A DNA stretch of 64,000 nt from Thelephora terrestris (taxonomy: Eukaryota > Basidiomycota > Agaricomycetes > Thelephorales > Thelephoraceae), in contig WIUZ02000031.1 of NCBI GenBank assembly GCA_015956445.1, forward strand, positions 62,001-126,000, written 5' to 3'. A program made the translations under genes and the position numbers. Shown piece after piece: positions 45,662-57,419 of this stretch. The notes under the pieces were generated by a model. That model worked only from the letters and a program-made list of their open reading frames with translations. It did no database searches and had not been told where the DNA came from. Positions within the stretch are counted from its first letter, which is position 1. Every line of letters starts with the position of its first letter.

Positions 45662-46200
45662 GTTGTCGTGAGTTCGGTGTCGATGGTGGGCTGATAAGAG
45701 ATAGATGGCCTCGTGGCCTGATTCCGTTCTGGGAAACTGCTAGACGCTGTGAAATATTCAAGTTTCTTTCGTCCAGAGGAGACTTGGCTCCGAGTCCGGA
45801 TGTGATAGACACTGCTCGTCTCAGCGTCTTTCGAATCAACGAACTTCTCAAGTCCGCCGCCGAGTTCGGACAAGCCACCAGGCCAACTTCAGGGCATTCG
45901 AAGGACTCTCCGTACGTCTGCTCCCGGAGAACGTATGTCCTGCTCAAGGGTCCTGGGTTATGCCCGGTCTATTCACTCTGTTGCTATTATCTTGATCGAC
46001 TAAATACTGACTCGACGACATATTTTGGGGAGCTTCTACCAACCGGATGCTGGAGGTTTTTTTTGACACGCGTCTTTAGGTCAGGAGGGTTGCGGGGTTC
46101 GTAACCGAAGATCTGGCGAGTTTCCTCTTTTCGTGCTGCCCACGGATGACGTGTTCCTTAAACCTACGCGAACTTCACAGGCAAATCGAACACACTCCCT
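45662..46200. other. NLR2-GTPase head-to-head intergenic region
   Basis: This would hold both promoters, since NLR2 starts at 45661 on the minus strand and the GTPase copy runs on the plus strand from about 46200. The frame at 45445-46104 (+) is mostly the antisense of NLR exon 1 and its leader and is not taken as a gene. Confidence 0.4.
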
Positions 46201-47855
46201 TTGCTTTCGATCCTTTCTGTATTCCTGAACACGGATGATCAGTTTGGACGCTTGTGGTGCGCATCATTGGCGGACGCAATTTCGGCGATGCCTGTGTCAT
46301 CCATTCTTGGGGTAACGTTCGAGTTTCCTTGCCTTGTCCCATCTGTACTCAATGCTGACGCCTTGCAGGACACTCGACTTTCACTTTCTGAGGGTCGCTG
46401 GGCGTGTCTTTCAACGACGTCTCACGGATGCGACCGCCACTTCTCTCAACGTTGACGGCCGTATGGCTGTCGTAAGCGAACGGGCGCAGAGACCGTTGAA
46501 GTGGGAAGCCCTCCAGATGTATTCTGAAGTCGGTTATCGTGCAGTACCTACTCACACGCCATCGCGCTCCTCGAAAAGGGCAGAACGCGATACGCTAGAC
46601 ACTCGCTGCAGGTCCAAGACTTTCGTAGCCATGTCCTTGTGCTTCCTTCAACATAACTTTGCGTCCTACCGCACCCTTGTAGAATGTGGGGATTCAAGAA
46701 GCGGCCATTGCGTGCACTTGAAGGTAGCCATCGCGGGTCGACGTCCCTGAAGTAACGGCGGCATTGGGGTCCCATTTTTTCTTTGTTCATCCCCCTTGAT
46801 CGCGTCCCCTGGAACCTCGACTTGCTTCGCCCCTCATTTAGACAATCTCCTGATTTGTCTGATCCGACGGGAGGCATGATGCAATGAGAAACGGGCAAGT
46901 CATTCGTGCGTACTTGTTTTTTTTCTGCATCAATGGTGGATCACAAAGGGAGCTCATCACACGTTTGTCAGCTGGACCCTCAGGGAGATGGAAATTGGCC
47001 TCAAACTACGACATTGAGCGCGCCGCATAAACAAAAGCAGGAGAAAGCTAATCAATGCTCCCGGGTTCGATGACACCTCGCTCAGCGACGTGGACGTCCT
47101 CGATATGATCACGGCCTTCCTCGAAAACAGGCAGGTGAGGCTCAAACTCAGCCCCTCGTGATCAAAATTGACTAAACCTTTCTCACGCACGGTGCATCGC
47201 GTCTCAACTACATGCTTCTATTTGCAGATACGAGGGGGGCAAAAAGCGTGCTGGGGTCCTTTATTTCCACCGGATCTCCGACCTCAAGATTGCCGGAATA
47301 TCGAGAAGGGAACCGTGAGATGTTCCGGGAGCTCTGCGGCGACAATGCTCTGCATAAAGTCGTCATTGTCACCCAAATGTGGGGGCAAGTGGACGTCGAG
47401 GTCGGTAAGGAACGTGAGGCCGAGCTGAAGAGGGAGGATGACTTCGAAGCCCGTTCTCGACGATGGCGCTCGGATGGAACGTCACGAGAATACCGCTCTC
47501 TCGGCGGAAAAAAACGTCCGTCTCATCCTTCGGTGATAACCCCTTGCCGCTCCACATCCAGAAGGGGCTCGTCGATGAAGGCAAGGCCGTCCCCGACATT
47601 GCCGCCGGCGAGGAGCTGAACAAGGAGCTTAACGCCCAAATTGAGAGAGGAAAATGCGGGTGCTCAGAGAGGGTTTGGAGCAGGAGGGAACTGGGCGTGG
47701 AAATCCAGAGGCTGCAAATGAAGGTCGAAGGGTTATTGGATGACAGCAAGAGGATGGCACCCGACTACAAGCTACAGATCAACGAGATCAAGGACACACT
47801 CCGGACGGAGAAAGCTCGAGGACACAGACAGGATAGAATTCTCAACCGTCTCTGA
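46200..47855 (+). pseudogene. AIG1-like GTPase, best-preserved copy
   Basis: The clearest copy of the G-domain family. It keeps APGFDDTSLSDVDVLDMITA (Walker B/switch II) near 47056-47120, a GT-AG intron, then GVLYFHRISDLKIAGISRR, EMFRELCGDNALHKVVIVTQ (strand before G4), MWGQVDVEVGKEREAELKRE, and the tail LPLHIQKGLVDEGKAVPDIA with AGEELNKELNAQIE and a coiled coil to the stop at 47855. The frame changes at least once between GISRR and EMFREL and again before the tail, and no P-loop is seen upstream. Upstream pieces conserved among copies (46330-46740) cannot be assigned. It lies head to head with NLR2. Confidence 0.72.
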
Positions 47856-47879
47856 GACGGGGATCGCAGCGTACCTCGA

Positions 47880-48279
47880 TGTCGTCGACTTGTGGGGCTG
47901 TTTTTTATTTCATTTCCTCTACGGTCAGCCTCGTATGTGGTGCTCGTGTGAAACATTCGGAAACTCGCACGAAACTGCGCACATAGTATTTTATCAAAAT
48001 CATGGTTCCATGTGAAAAAGCCGACAGCACACGATAGAATGGCTGTGAGGAATCCTGCGTCTATTCAGTGAAGCGCAACAGAAATCACAGACTCAGTCGA
48101 TGTAAGGCACTGAATTCTGGCGCTTACATGAAAGGCGACACAATTCACCTTGGTTTCAGTAGATTTCGGTTAACGGATTCCAGTCGTCAGTCTTGACAGC
48201 GGTACGAGGCTCTCTGTTGCGTTTGGTGGCCAGATCCGCTGCTGGCTCTAGAAATGAGAACCTGAGACCCTAAGTAGCT
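47880..48279. other. GTPase-U intergenic block
   Basis: This non-coding block is shared with 24545-24940 and 55276-55440. It includes the words GGATTCCAGTC and GTAGATTTCGG in each copy. It represents the convergent 3' flanks of GTPase and U. Confidence 0.45.
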
Positions 48280-49930
48280 GAATGCTCCTCACGACGTAGT
48301 ACAGCTCAGGATAAATCCTCCAAGGTCGACCATCGCCGGGAGTTCGGCGAGTCCGCACACGCAACCAACAGACGAACGAAGCGATCGACTTGTTTCAGAT
48401 GGTATCTAATCACGAGAGATGCTATTAGATTGTAGTTGAAACAACTCCAAGGTCATAGTATCAATGCGCTCGGGTCAAAAACAGTGCGTCTACTCCGCAA
48501 AGAAAGGTTCATCAACGCAACCAAGGGTCTCAGTAAAGTTAATCAACCTTAGGTGGAGAATAGTATCTTCAAACTCAAGCGATGTCGTACGACTTAAGAG
48601 AAACGACAATGCCCACAAATCAATAAGCACACGCTGGATGTACGTCGACTCAATCGTGACGTTCGTCCGTATGTCCCTCCTCGTTGACAAGGGTCTGAGC
48701 GTATGTCCTCTGCGGGGAAGTCGTGGAAGGGGAGGAAGCGCTGGAATCCGAATCATTTCGAGTCATTCGAAGGAGCTTCAGGTCCCGGTCCAACTCTTAA
48801 TCGAGCGTGTCGTGGGTGTAGGCGGACTCGAGATCTTTCCAGTCCTCCACGCTGAAGACGCTGAGGTCATCGGAAGTCACGGCATCCCAGCTGTGAGACG
48901 TGGTCTCGAACTCGTGATTGAAAGATGGCTCTCCGGCTTCGGATGGCAGGACGGAAGACACTCGAAGACGGATGGGAGAAGTTCATGACCACGAGCCTTG
49001 CCTGTAAGAAGAGGCTCTGATAAGCACCCGACGGATGAAGAAACGAAGGCTTGATTGTCACGTACGTTGCTTAGGCTTGCGAAACTTTGTTCAGACGTCT
49101 GCGAGAGAGATCTCAAATGCCCGTGGCCGTGGATCCTTCTGATAACAATACTCTCCACCGTCATAGACCGCGCAGCCGTCGACAACTGGGTCGACGTTGG
49201 GAGAGTCCAGTCAGTCTGGCCAGCGCTGGTGTGCGAGACACCAGTGTAGGTCAAACCGCCGTTCCCCCATGGGTTTCGATGGCGCCGAGTGGAGTGAGTA
49301 GCCAAGACCGACCAATCTTGCTGGAAGCGAAGAGTGAGGTCGTTCTGAACGCGGCAGGCGGTTTTCTTGGCGGAGCGCAAGCGTGTCGCGTTGAAGCAAT
49401 CCTTGTTGAGGCCGTCCGCCTGGTCTTCTCCGATACAAGACTTCTGCGCGGCTTCTCCAGTGGTTCGTGACCTCACAAAACTGTTTGGGTGTCAAACGGT
49501 GCTTCTTGGAGTTTGTGGACTCCGTGTGGTTGCGGGGAGAAACGATGATCGCTGGGGAGCCACATCAACAAGTTAACGCGCGAGATAGGTGAGGATGCTT
49601 TGAGAAGGGCGTGAGGGGAGGAGAGTTCGGAAGGAGATCATCGTGGTCTTGGCCAGCGCCTACTACAGCCTTCACGATCGCGTATCGATTCAATTGAACA
49701 TCCGACCGACTGTCGTCACTCTCTGGCTCTGGTGATTACAAGCCGGGCTGGTCGGAATATGGACAATAGCTTGCCACGATTTTTCCTTCATTCTGCGGTA
49801 CTTTATCATGAACTCGCAGTGGGAGCCCATGTATATACGCGATCTCATGGCGTTTTCTGGCGATGAGTTTCTCACGAGCGCTTCGCTGCGAAGGCGTTGG
49901 CAGCATTCGTGAATTTGGCAGCGGATTTCT
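48280..49930 (-). pseudogene. decayed gene 'U', copy 4 (unidentified)
   Basis: Has the longest open minus-strand piece of the family, 199 codons at 49476-48877, with RSAKKTACRVQNDLTLRFQQ, GVSHTSAGQTDWTLPTSTQ and PHHPKPES-like words. The 3' part has LRLINFTETLGCVDEPFFAE. No domain is recognised. The upstream flank runs into the promoter side of ACS copy 3. Confidence 0.4.
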
Positions 49931-50270
49931 TTTGGTGCAATGGGTGAAATTAGGAGATCGTTTGCTTAGCCAGGGTGATGGATGGTAATCCAAGGGAATA
50001 GTACGCGGCTCAAGTTTCAATGCGGTTCTCGATTCAATAGAAAACCGGGGCTCGTAGGAATAGAAATTTCGATTCTCTGTGATCCATCCACGGATGTTAA
50101 ATAATTCGGACTACGATCGCCAGGGAACAGGACGGAGACAATTGAGGGATTGTATTAATCGAGTCCTCACAGGTCCTCACATGAACGTGGACGGTACCGC
50201 TCTCGGTTCCGGCTTGCGAATGAATCGATGACACCTGTCCTTTCCTTCCACCGCTGTTCGTTCACCAGCA

Positions 50271-51966
50271 ATGGCCGATTCTCACCATAAATCCATTCCG
50301 ACTCAACCCATCGTCCCTCGCGCTAAGGACCAATAAAAAGCCACACGTTGGTCTGAATATCGGGACCATCGTGGTCACCACGAAAAGAATGCTGGGGAGG
50401 ACTCAGACGAAGGTACGTCCGTTATCCACCTGCCTATGCCCCACCCCACAGTGAAGATTATTACGCCTACAGATCGCTAGAGAAACTCTACTGGGTTCAT
50501 CCGTTCAAGACTGTTCGTTCTGGTAGCTTCGAGACGGATCTCATAGACTGGTTCCACGAAGGCGGCCTCATTGAACGCCTCATACACATTCATCGACCAA
50601 TGGGTTCATATCTACCTCGATAAAGGTCGTATCGAACGAATTTTTGTACATCTCGCCCATCGGTCAGCGGTTCAGCTTCGGCGACCGTGTTGTCGGTCAT
50701 TGCCAACAATCTCAGCGTCCTCAACCATGCAGTAACTCAATGCGACATCACTCCCCATTCGTTCCGCAACTGTACATTTCATCGCAAACGCGCACACATT
50801 TTCTTTGAGTAGACCGCGATCACGCACGAAGCCGATGGACCGGGCGAAGGCTGCGAAACACTAACACTCAACTTCTCCACAAAGTTTGCAGCGCACTCAA
50901 CGTCCTCAAGGCTATGGGCTCAAAGAATAGCAACACCCTCTCCGTCTACACTCCCGCGACCGAACACGCTGTTGCCACATTTCTAGCCTTCGCTCCTATC
51001 GGTGTCGTTCACTCCGTCGAGTCGCTTCGGGACCACATCAGGGATTGCAAATCCCGCGCTTTGATCACTACCGTTGAGGACAGACGGGTGGAAAGGCTAT
51101 TGCGACCGAGGCTATCGTTGATGCCGCTCTCAAGCATGGTTTGTCCAGAGGAGGACCGGAAACACTGTTTCCTGGACCAAGGGTCGCGACAAGCGCTGGC
51201 GTGAAGAGACCATTGAGGTCCCAAGCTACTATCCGTCAGAGGTTATGTCTGCTGAAGACCCGTTGTTCATCCTTCACGTGAGTATCGGAAGCTTATCCCC
51301 CATCCATACACTGTCACTGACAGTGCTCCTCGACGTTCCTAGGCCTCTGGATCTATCGAAAGGGAGTCGTCCACACTGCTGTTGGATGCTTTCTCGGAGC
51401 CCCACTGACCGTCAAGTACGCCTCTGTTGTCCACCCCGGGAGGACAGGTTCGCATGCATGGCCGATGTCGGCTAGGTCACCGGTCACTTGTATGTTGTCT
51501 ATCTTACACCACTGCGTCTTCTCGTCTCATATCCGATCAGATACATCGTCTAAGGTCCCCTTCTCAACGGTGTCACCACCACCGTCTTCGAGTCTACCAC
51601 TATCTACCCTATTCCATCCCGTTATTGGCAGGTCGTCGAGAAACACAAGATAGCTCATTTCTATACTGCTCTCACCGCCATCCGTCTCCTTCGTCGTCTC
51701 GGTGAACGCCACACCCAAGTTGACCTCAGCACGGCTCGAGTGCTGGGTATGCCACTGTCGGTGAACCCATCAACTCCGAAGCTTGGGATTGGTGTGACGA
51801 GCACGTCGAAAAGAAGCAATGTGCCATCGTCGACACACGGTGGCACGCCGAGACCGGACCGATCACGATAACGCCATTCCCTGTTGCCTTTGGAACCAAA
51901 CCAGGATCTGCTACTGCACCCTCCTTCGGCATCGAGCCAGTCATTCTCGACCCAGTGTCCGGACAA
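50271..51966 (+). pseudogene. acs: acetyl-CoA synthetase copy 3, most decayed, 3' truncated
   Basis: The start is clear (MADSHHKSIPTQPIVPRAKD, then an in-frame TAA). Later pieces are [62 protein letters not shown]-like and [16 protein letters not shown]. It has many more substitutions and small gaps than the other copies, so it is the oldest. It ends abruptly after DPVSGQG, where NLR-leader sequence begins; the C-terminal third and the whole ACS-NLR intergenic block are deleted. Confidence 0.75.
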
Positions 51967-52110
51967 GGCCTGATTAACCTCGCCTGCGCCCCGGGTGTAC
52001 ACTGAGGAATTCTCGCGGTCCCATGCTGTCGCTGATTTGGCGTAGATAGGCGCAGATAAAGGAACACGTGGAACCCCTGGCGTTTTTCGCACCTCAAGCC
52101 AACACTCAGC
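51967..52110 (-). pseudogene. NLR first-exon relic fused to ACS copy 3
   Basis: The minus strand reads MGPREFLSV, matching the NLR start MGLRDRL, and the bases upstream match the NLR leader at 57290-57360. The remaining NLR is gone; the deletion joins ACS directly to NLR exon 1. Confidence 0.55.
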
Positions 52111-52169
52111 GTGCAGAATGCTAGGTCCCGTCTGGAAGACTTTCGTCAGAGCAAGAAACTCTCCTTCTC

Positions 52170-53770
52170 CTAGTTGCATCGCCCTATTTTCTCTGCACTC
52201 AATATCCTCAAGTTCCACTTTCTGAGGGTCTCCAGGCGTATTCTTCATCGACTCACAGATCCGACCGCCGCTGCTCCCAACGTTGATGGCCGCAAGCGAA
52301 TGGGTGGGGAGGCCGTCAAGGAGGAAGGTCTCCAGACGCATTCTCAAGTCAGCCTTCGTGCGGTACCCACTCACGCGCCACCGCTCTCTTCGAACAGGGC
52401 AGATCAAGATATGCTAGACGAGCGCTGGGGGTCCAGGTCTTTCGTAGCCATGTCCTCGGGCGTTCTCGCACATGAAACTACGTCCTACCGCACCCCTTGT
52501 AGGATGCAGGTGCTTTTGAAGCAGCTACTCAGGGCACCCTAGAGGTAGTCCTTGCGGATCGATGTCCCCGAAGCGACCGCAGCATCACGGTTTCACGTTT
52601 TCTGCGTTCATCTCCATCGTCCACGTCTCCTGGACCTTCAACTTACTTCGCTCCTCATCGAACTCATCGAACTCCAGACGATCGGCCGATTTATCTTATT
52701 CGACGGAGTCATGGTGCAACGGGGAAAGAGAAATTCTTTCGTGGGTATTGTCTTCCTCCTGCTTTACCTGTGGATCGCAAAGGAAGCTCATCACACGTCT
52801 TCCAGCTTGCCCTGCCACCATATACACTATTCATCAATCTCAGGCAAACCTAATATTAGCAAAAGTTACAATCTTGCTCAAACACGACTCAAGTTGCGGA
52901 CGCTTTCGATCCAGCCGGTCGTCTTGTTGTCTTGATCGACACTCCCGGGCTCGACTATGCCTCACCCAGCAAGAACGGTGGTGTGTATATTCCCAGCATC
53001 CCCCGCAAGTCGTAAGTGGAATTGAAACTCAGCCTGTCGCCGACAAAATTGGTTGAACCCTACGTAGGATGTATCAAATCGTAACCGCACTTCACCATAT
53101 CCAGACACTTTCGTGTGTCCCGGAAGCTCTATGGCGACAGCGCTCCTGGGGCGTCAACACGAGGGGGGCAATGCACCCCGAAGTTGGTAACGAGCGAGCG
53201 GCCAAGTTGAAGAATTTCTCCGAGGCCATTTTCGGAAAATGTGCTTGATTAGGAAGTCACGAAACCACCGCTCTGTCGGCGGAGACTTGTCCTCCTCGTC
53301 CTCGGTAATCGCTTCTGATCACTGCAGATCCAGAACGAACCTTTCGATGAACGCGAGGGTGTCACCGCGACTGCCGCTGAACAGGGAGCTCAACGCCAAA
53401 ATCGAGACGGGACGTTACGGAGCATGCGGTAAAGGACAAGGATGAAGAGACCGTGAAGGGACTTGACATGGGTAGGGTAAACAGACATTGGGGATGACGA
53501 GCGAAGAGTTCTGGGAGCGACAGCAGGGGATGGCATCAAACTTCGAACGACGGGTAGACGGGCTACGGACGCGCTCCGATTCAATGCCGCAGCCGCAAAG
53601 AAGGAGAGGGCTCGAACACGCAAAGCAAACCATCTGCGTTCCAGAATCCTCGACTTTCCGCGACGGATTTTTCTCAGGACTAGGGCATACCTGCATTACC
53701 CCACGTTGTAGGGCAGTTGTTTTCTCGTGGACGTTGACTTATTCAGCCTTGTGCATGATGCCCACGTAAA
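52170..53770 (+). pseudogene. AIG1-like GTPase, decayed copy
   Basis: Follows the NLR relic and keeps the conserved upstream region (FTHARHRSLRTGQ-like and AMSSGVLAHETTSYRTPCRM), DAFDPAGRLVVLIDTPGLDY-like bases near 52905-52960 (switch II region), ending with LNRELNAKIETG and a tail. Several small deletions remove the middle of the G domain. It converges with U copy 5. Confidence 0.58.
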
Positions 53771-53929
53771 ACAATTCGAACTTCGTTCAAACTGCCCCGT
53801 CAATCTGTTGATTCAAAATCGTGATTTCTTGTGAGAAGACCAACAGCAAAATGACACCTTCAACGTCCAGAGGTCTCCTGCCGCGGTTACTCACGCTAGT
53901 GGCCAGTCTTGGAGATGAGAACTTGGGTC

Positions 53930-55200
53930 CAAGTAGTCGAATGTTCTCCAGGGTGTGATACGGCTCAGAGAGGGGTCATTCAGGGCAAACCAGGCACGTC
54001 GTAATTTCCGCGGACCGCAACGAATTGTTTCAAATAGTATCCAATTACAAGAAATACTATCGGGCACCAGTCGAGGGCATAGGCAAGGGTGATTACCATC
54101 AGAATACTCGAGAATGTCGTCCCCAAACTGGTGTGGCCGTGCAAGTGACCACGGCACCGAATCAGAAAGCATCGACAGGTGAGATGTCACTGCAAGCCAG
54201 AGAAACTATACCTCAATCCCGATGTTTGTCCACCCGTCGCCTCTTATTGACGAGGGCCCGAGTGAATGACTTCTGTTGGATAGTCGCGGAAGGGGTAGAA
54301 GTACCGAAACCCGAACCACCTCTAGCTGTCCGAAGAAACTCGAGGCCCCGATCCAACTCGTAATCGACCGTATCGAGGGAGACTTGAGATCTTTCCAGGC
54401 TTCGCGCTGATGTTATCAGGGATCATGGAATCTCAGCTGACGTTGGGCATAGTCTCGAACTCACGGCGGAAGGATGGCTCCCCGAGTTCGGGTGGTGAGA
54501 CGCAGGTCGTGCAAGTGATGAGAGGATTCCATAACCACAAGACCCTGCCAGTGGGGAAGAGACGGGCGTCCGTGAGAGAAATCTCCGCCGCCCATGGCCG
54601 CGTGATCTTCTGGTGGCAATCCTCTTGACCATCTCCGACCATGCAGCTGTCGACGTTGGTCCAAGTCGGTAACGAGATGGACTAACCTGGCCTAAAAACG
54701 ATGAGTGGGATTGTTCTGTACGGGTCGGATTGAATGCAAGCTTGCCGCGTTGGTGTGATTCTCAATGAGGGCCAGCCTGGTCTGTTCCGACGCGGGATTT
54801 TTGCGCAGAGTTAGCCCACGCGCGAACAACAACGGCATCGATGACCAACTGTGACCTCACGCCAGCATTTTGGTGTCAAACGGGGTTCCTTGGGGATTGT
54901 GGACTCGACGAGCTGGCGGGGAGCCGTATCAATGAGCGAGCGCGCATGACATGCGATGGTGCTTTGAGTGGGACCCAGAGGAGGGCTCAGAGGGTGAGAT
55001 TTTGGGAACAAGAGTGAGCGGATGTCGATCGTCACATCGTTTAGAGCCGACGATCCTCGACGTCCTGAATCTTTCAATGAACCAGTACCGTCGCTCTCCA
55101 GCCAGTTCTGCTCTGGTGATGACGCCCAGGATTAGTCGGAGTGGGACAGGGACTCGTCAAGGTTTGGATAATATCGTGAATCAAGGATCCTCTGAACAGA
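53930..55200 (-). pseudogene. decayed gene 'U', copy 5 (unidentified)
   Basis: Near-copy of U copy 1 (22930-24225), including VKRIATRRSRGHGRRRFLSR and SLIDTAPRQLVES on the minus strand. Changes of frame are shared with copy 1 in several places, which shows that both descend from an already broken copy. Confidence 0.38.
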
Positions 55201-55275
55201 CTGCAACCAGTATACGAGGCCGATGAGCCGAGCGAAGGCTGCGAATCACCTACCTTCAGCTTCTATGCGAGGTTT
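55201..55275 (+). pseudogene. acetyl-CoA synthetase relic, about 75 bp
   Basis: The bases reading YEADEPSEGCES match the ACS exon that carries [13 protein letters not shown]. It has the same place and limits as the relic at 24226-24300, so one deletion was duplicated with its flanks. Confidence 0.62.
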
Positions 55276-55439
55276 TCTGATTCCATGTGGAAAAAGCGAC
55301 AGCACATGATAGCAGGCGCTGTGAATAATCCTGCACCTTCATTTCAGTCGATTTCGGGTACCGGATTCCAGTCACCAGTCTTGACCCCTCGTTGCATTTG
55401 GTGGGTAGCCTCAGCACTTGCTCTAGAGACGGAAACTTA

Positions 55440-57060
55440 AGTTTCCGAGTAGTCGAATGTTCCTTGCGATGTAGCAGAGTTTAGGACAAGCCGTTCAAGG
55501 TAAACACCGCCGGGAGACCTGCGAGTCCGCACGTGCAACGGGGACTAACGGATGAAAGAAGCAATCGAGAATTGTTCCAGATGGTATCTGATTACGAAAA
55601 GAACTATTAGATCCTTGCCAAAGCAGCTCCAGAGTTACATCGATGCGCTCGAGTCAAGACAGTGCGTCTACTCCACAAAGAAAGGTTCGTAAACACAAAC
55701 AACGTTATAGGTAAAGTGGATCGACCTTAGGTAACGAGGAAGAGTATCTTCGAGCTGGAGCGAAGGCGCACGGCCAAAGAATAAACGACAACGACGACAA
55801 GTCGATAAGAACATGCTAGATGTACGTCTTCAATCTTGACGTTCGTCCGTACGTCACCTTCTGTTGACGAGGGCCGGGCCGTACTATGTCCTCTGCGGGG
55901 GGTGGAAGGGGAAGAAGCGCAGGAAGCCGAATCATCTCGAGCCATTCGAAGGGGCTTCAGGTCCCAATCCAACTCGTCATCGAGCGTGTCGTGGGTGTAT
56001 GCGGATTCGAGATCTTCCCAGTCCTCCTCGCTGAAGACCGCTGAGATTGTCGGAGGTCACGGCATCTCGGCTGAAGTCAGACGTGGTCTCGAACTCGTGG
56101 TAGAAAGAAGGCTCTCCGGGTTCGGATGGCGGGACGAAGGACGCTCGAGAGACGGACGGGAGGACTTCGTGACCACGAGCCTTGCCTGAAAGAAGAGACT
56201 CTGATAAGCACCCCACGGATGAAGAAACGAACGCTTGGTCGTCACGTACGTTGCTTAGGCTTGCGAACCTTCATTGAGACGTCTGCGAGGGAGATCTCGA
56301 ATGCCCGTGGCCGTGTATCCTTCTGGTCATGATACTCTTGACCGTCCTAGACCACGCAGCCGTCGACGACTGAGTCGAAGTTGGGAGAGTCCGAGTCAGT
56401 CTGATCGGGGCTGGTGTGCGAGACACCAGTATGGGTCAAACCGCCGTTCCGCCTTGGGTTTCGATGACGCCCAGTGGAGTGGGTAGCCAAGACCGACCAA
56501 TCTTGCTGGAAGCGATGAGCGAGGTCGTTCTGAACGCGGCAGGCAGTTTCTTTGGCGGAATGCAAGCGTGTCGCGTTGATATAAGCCTTGATGCATGATG
56601 AGCCTGGTCTTCTCCGATACGAGATTCAATCTGCGCGGCTCATTAGCTCCAACGCGCTAACAATAATTCCACTGACGACTCACCCGGTGGTCGGTAACCC
56701 CACGAAACCGTTTGGGTGTCAAAAAATGCTTCTTGGAGTTTGTGGACTTGATGTGTTGGGTCGACGCGCGGGATACGTGACGATGGTTTGAGGAGGTTCT
56801 GAAGAGAGGGGAGCTCAGATGGACTCCGAGGGAGAGTGCGCTGGTCGATCGATCGATTCCGTTGTCACCGGTCCGAATATATGGGACAGCAACTTGTCAT
56901 CCTTTTCTTCCTTCGTTCCATGATGCTTCATCGTAAACTCACGGAGGGAGCTCATGGACACACACGACTTCATGTTTTTCTTTCTGGCGATGAGAGTTTC
57001 GCGAGTGCTTCACTGCGAAGCGCGGAGGGTTGGCGGCACTGGTAAATCGAATTTCTTTCG
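55440..57060 (-). pseudogene. decayed gene 'U', copy 6 (unidentified)
   Basis: Close to copy 2 (24940-26660). Minus-strand words are SAKETACRVQNDLAHRFQQD, GLTHTGVSHTSPDQTDSDS, HEFETTSDFSRDAVTSDNLS and MDWDLKPLRMARDDS. There are several frame changes and no recognised domain. Confidence 0.4.
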
Positions 57061-57089
57061 ATTGCACTCGCCGCACTGGGTGAGAGCAA

Positions 57090-57250
57090 GAGATTGTTTG
57101 CTCAACTAGGGTAGGCTGGAATTCTGCCTCGAAAGCCTGACCAACCTGTCCCGTGCCCTCGTTGGGGCCAATCTCGCTCCTTGCAATGCTTCGCTCTCGA
57201 CGATGGACTTTCGGTATACGGAGAAAATCTCGCACTCCTATTTTGTCGCT
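57090..57250 (-). pseudogene. NLR first-exon relic
   Basis: The minus strand reads IGVRDFLRIPKVHRRERSIA and continues RSEIGPNEGTGQ, matching NLR1 MGLRDRLRRLKDRHRERN and ETGPIGEP. Nothing of exon 2 onward remains. It is the counterpart of the relic at 26745-26870. Confidence 0.65.
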
Positions 57251-57419
57251 GATTTGGTGTAGATGATTGGGTGACAGCAGATAGATGGACACGTGGGACT
57301 TGGCGTTCTTCGCACCTCAAGCCACCAAACACGAAGCGTGGGGAATACCCGTCTGCAGATGGGCAAACTTTAAATCTCATCCCTGACCAGTGAGAAACTA
57401 CCCTTCTCTAGTTTCCTTG

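Noticed and set aside
45445-46104. 219-codon plus-strand frame
   Set aside because: Largely antisense of NLR2 exon 1 and its leader, with no recognised domain.
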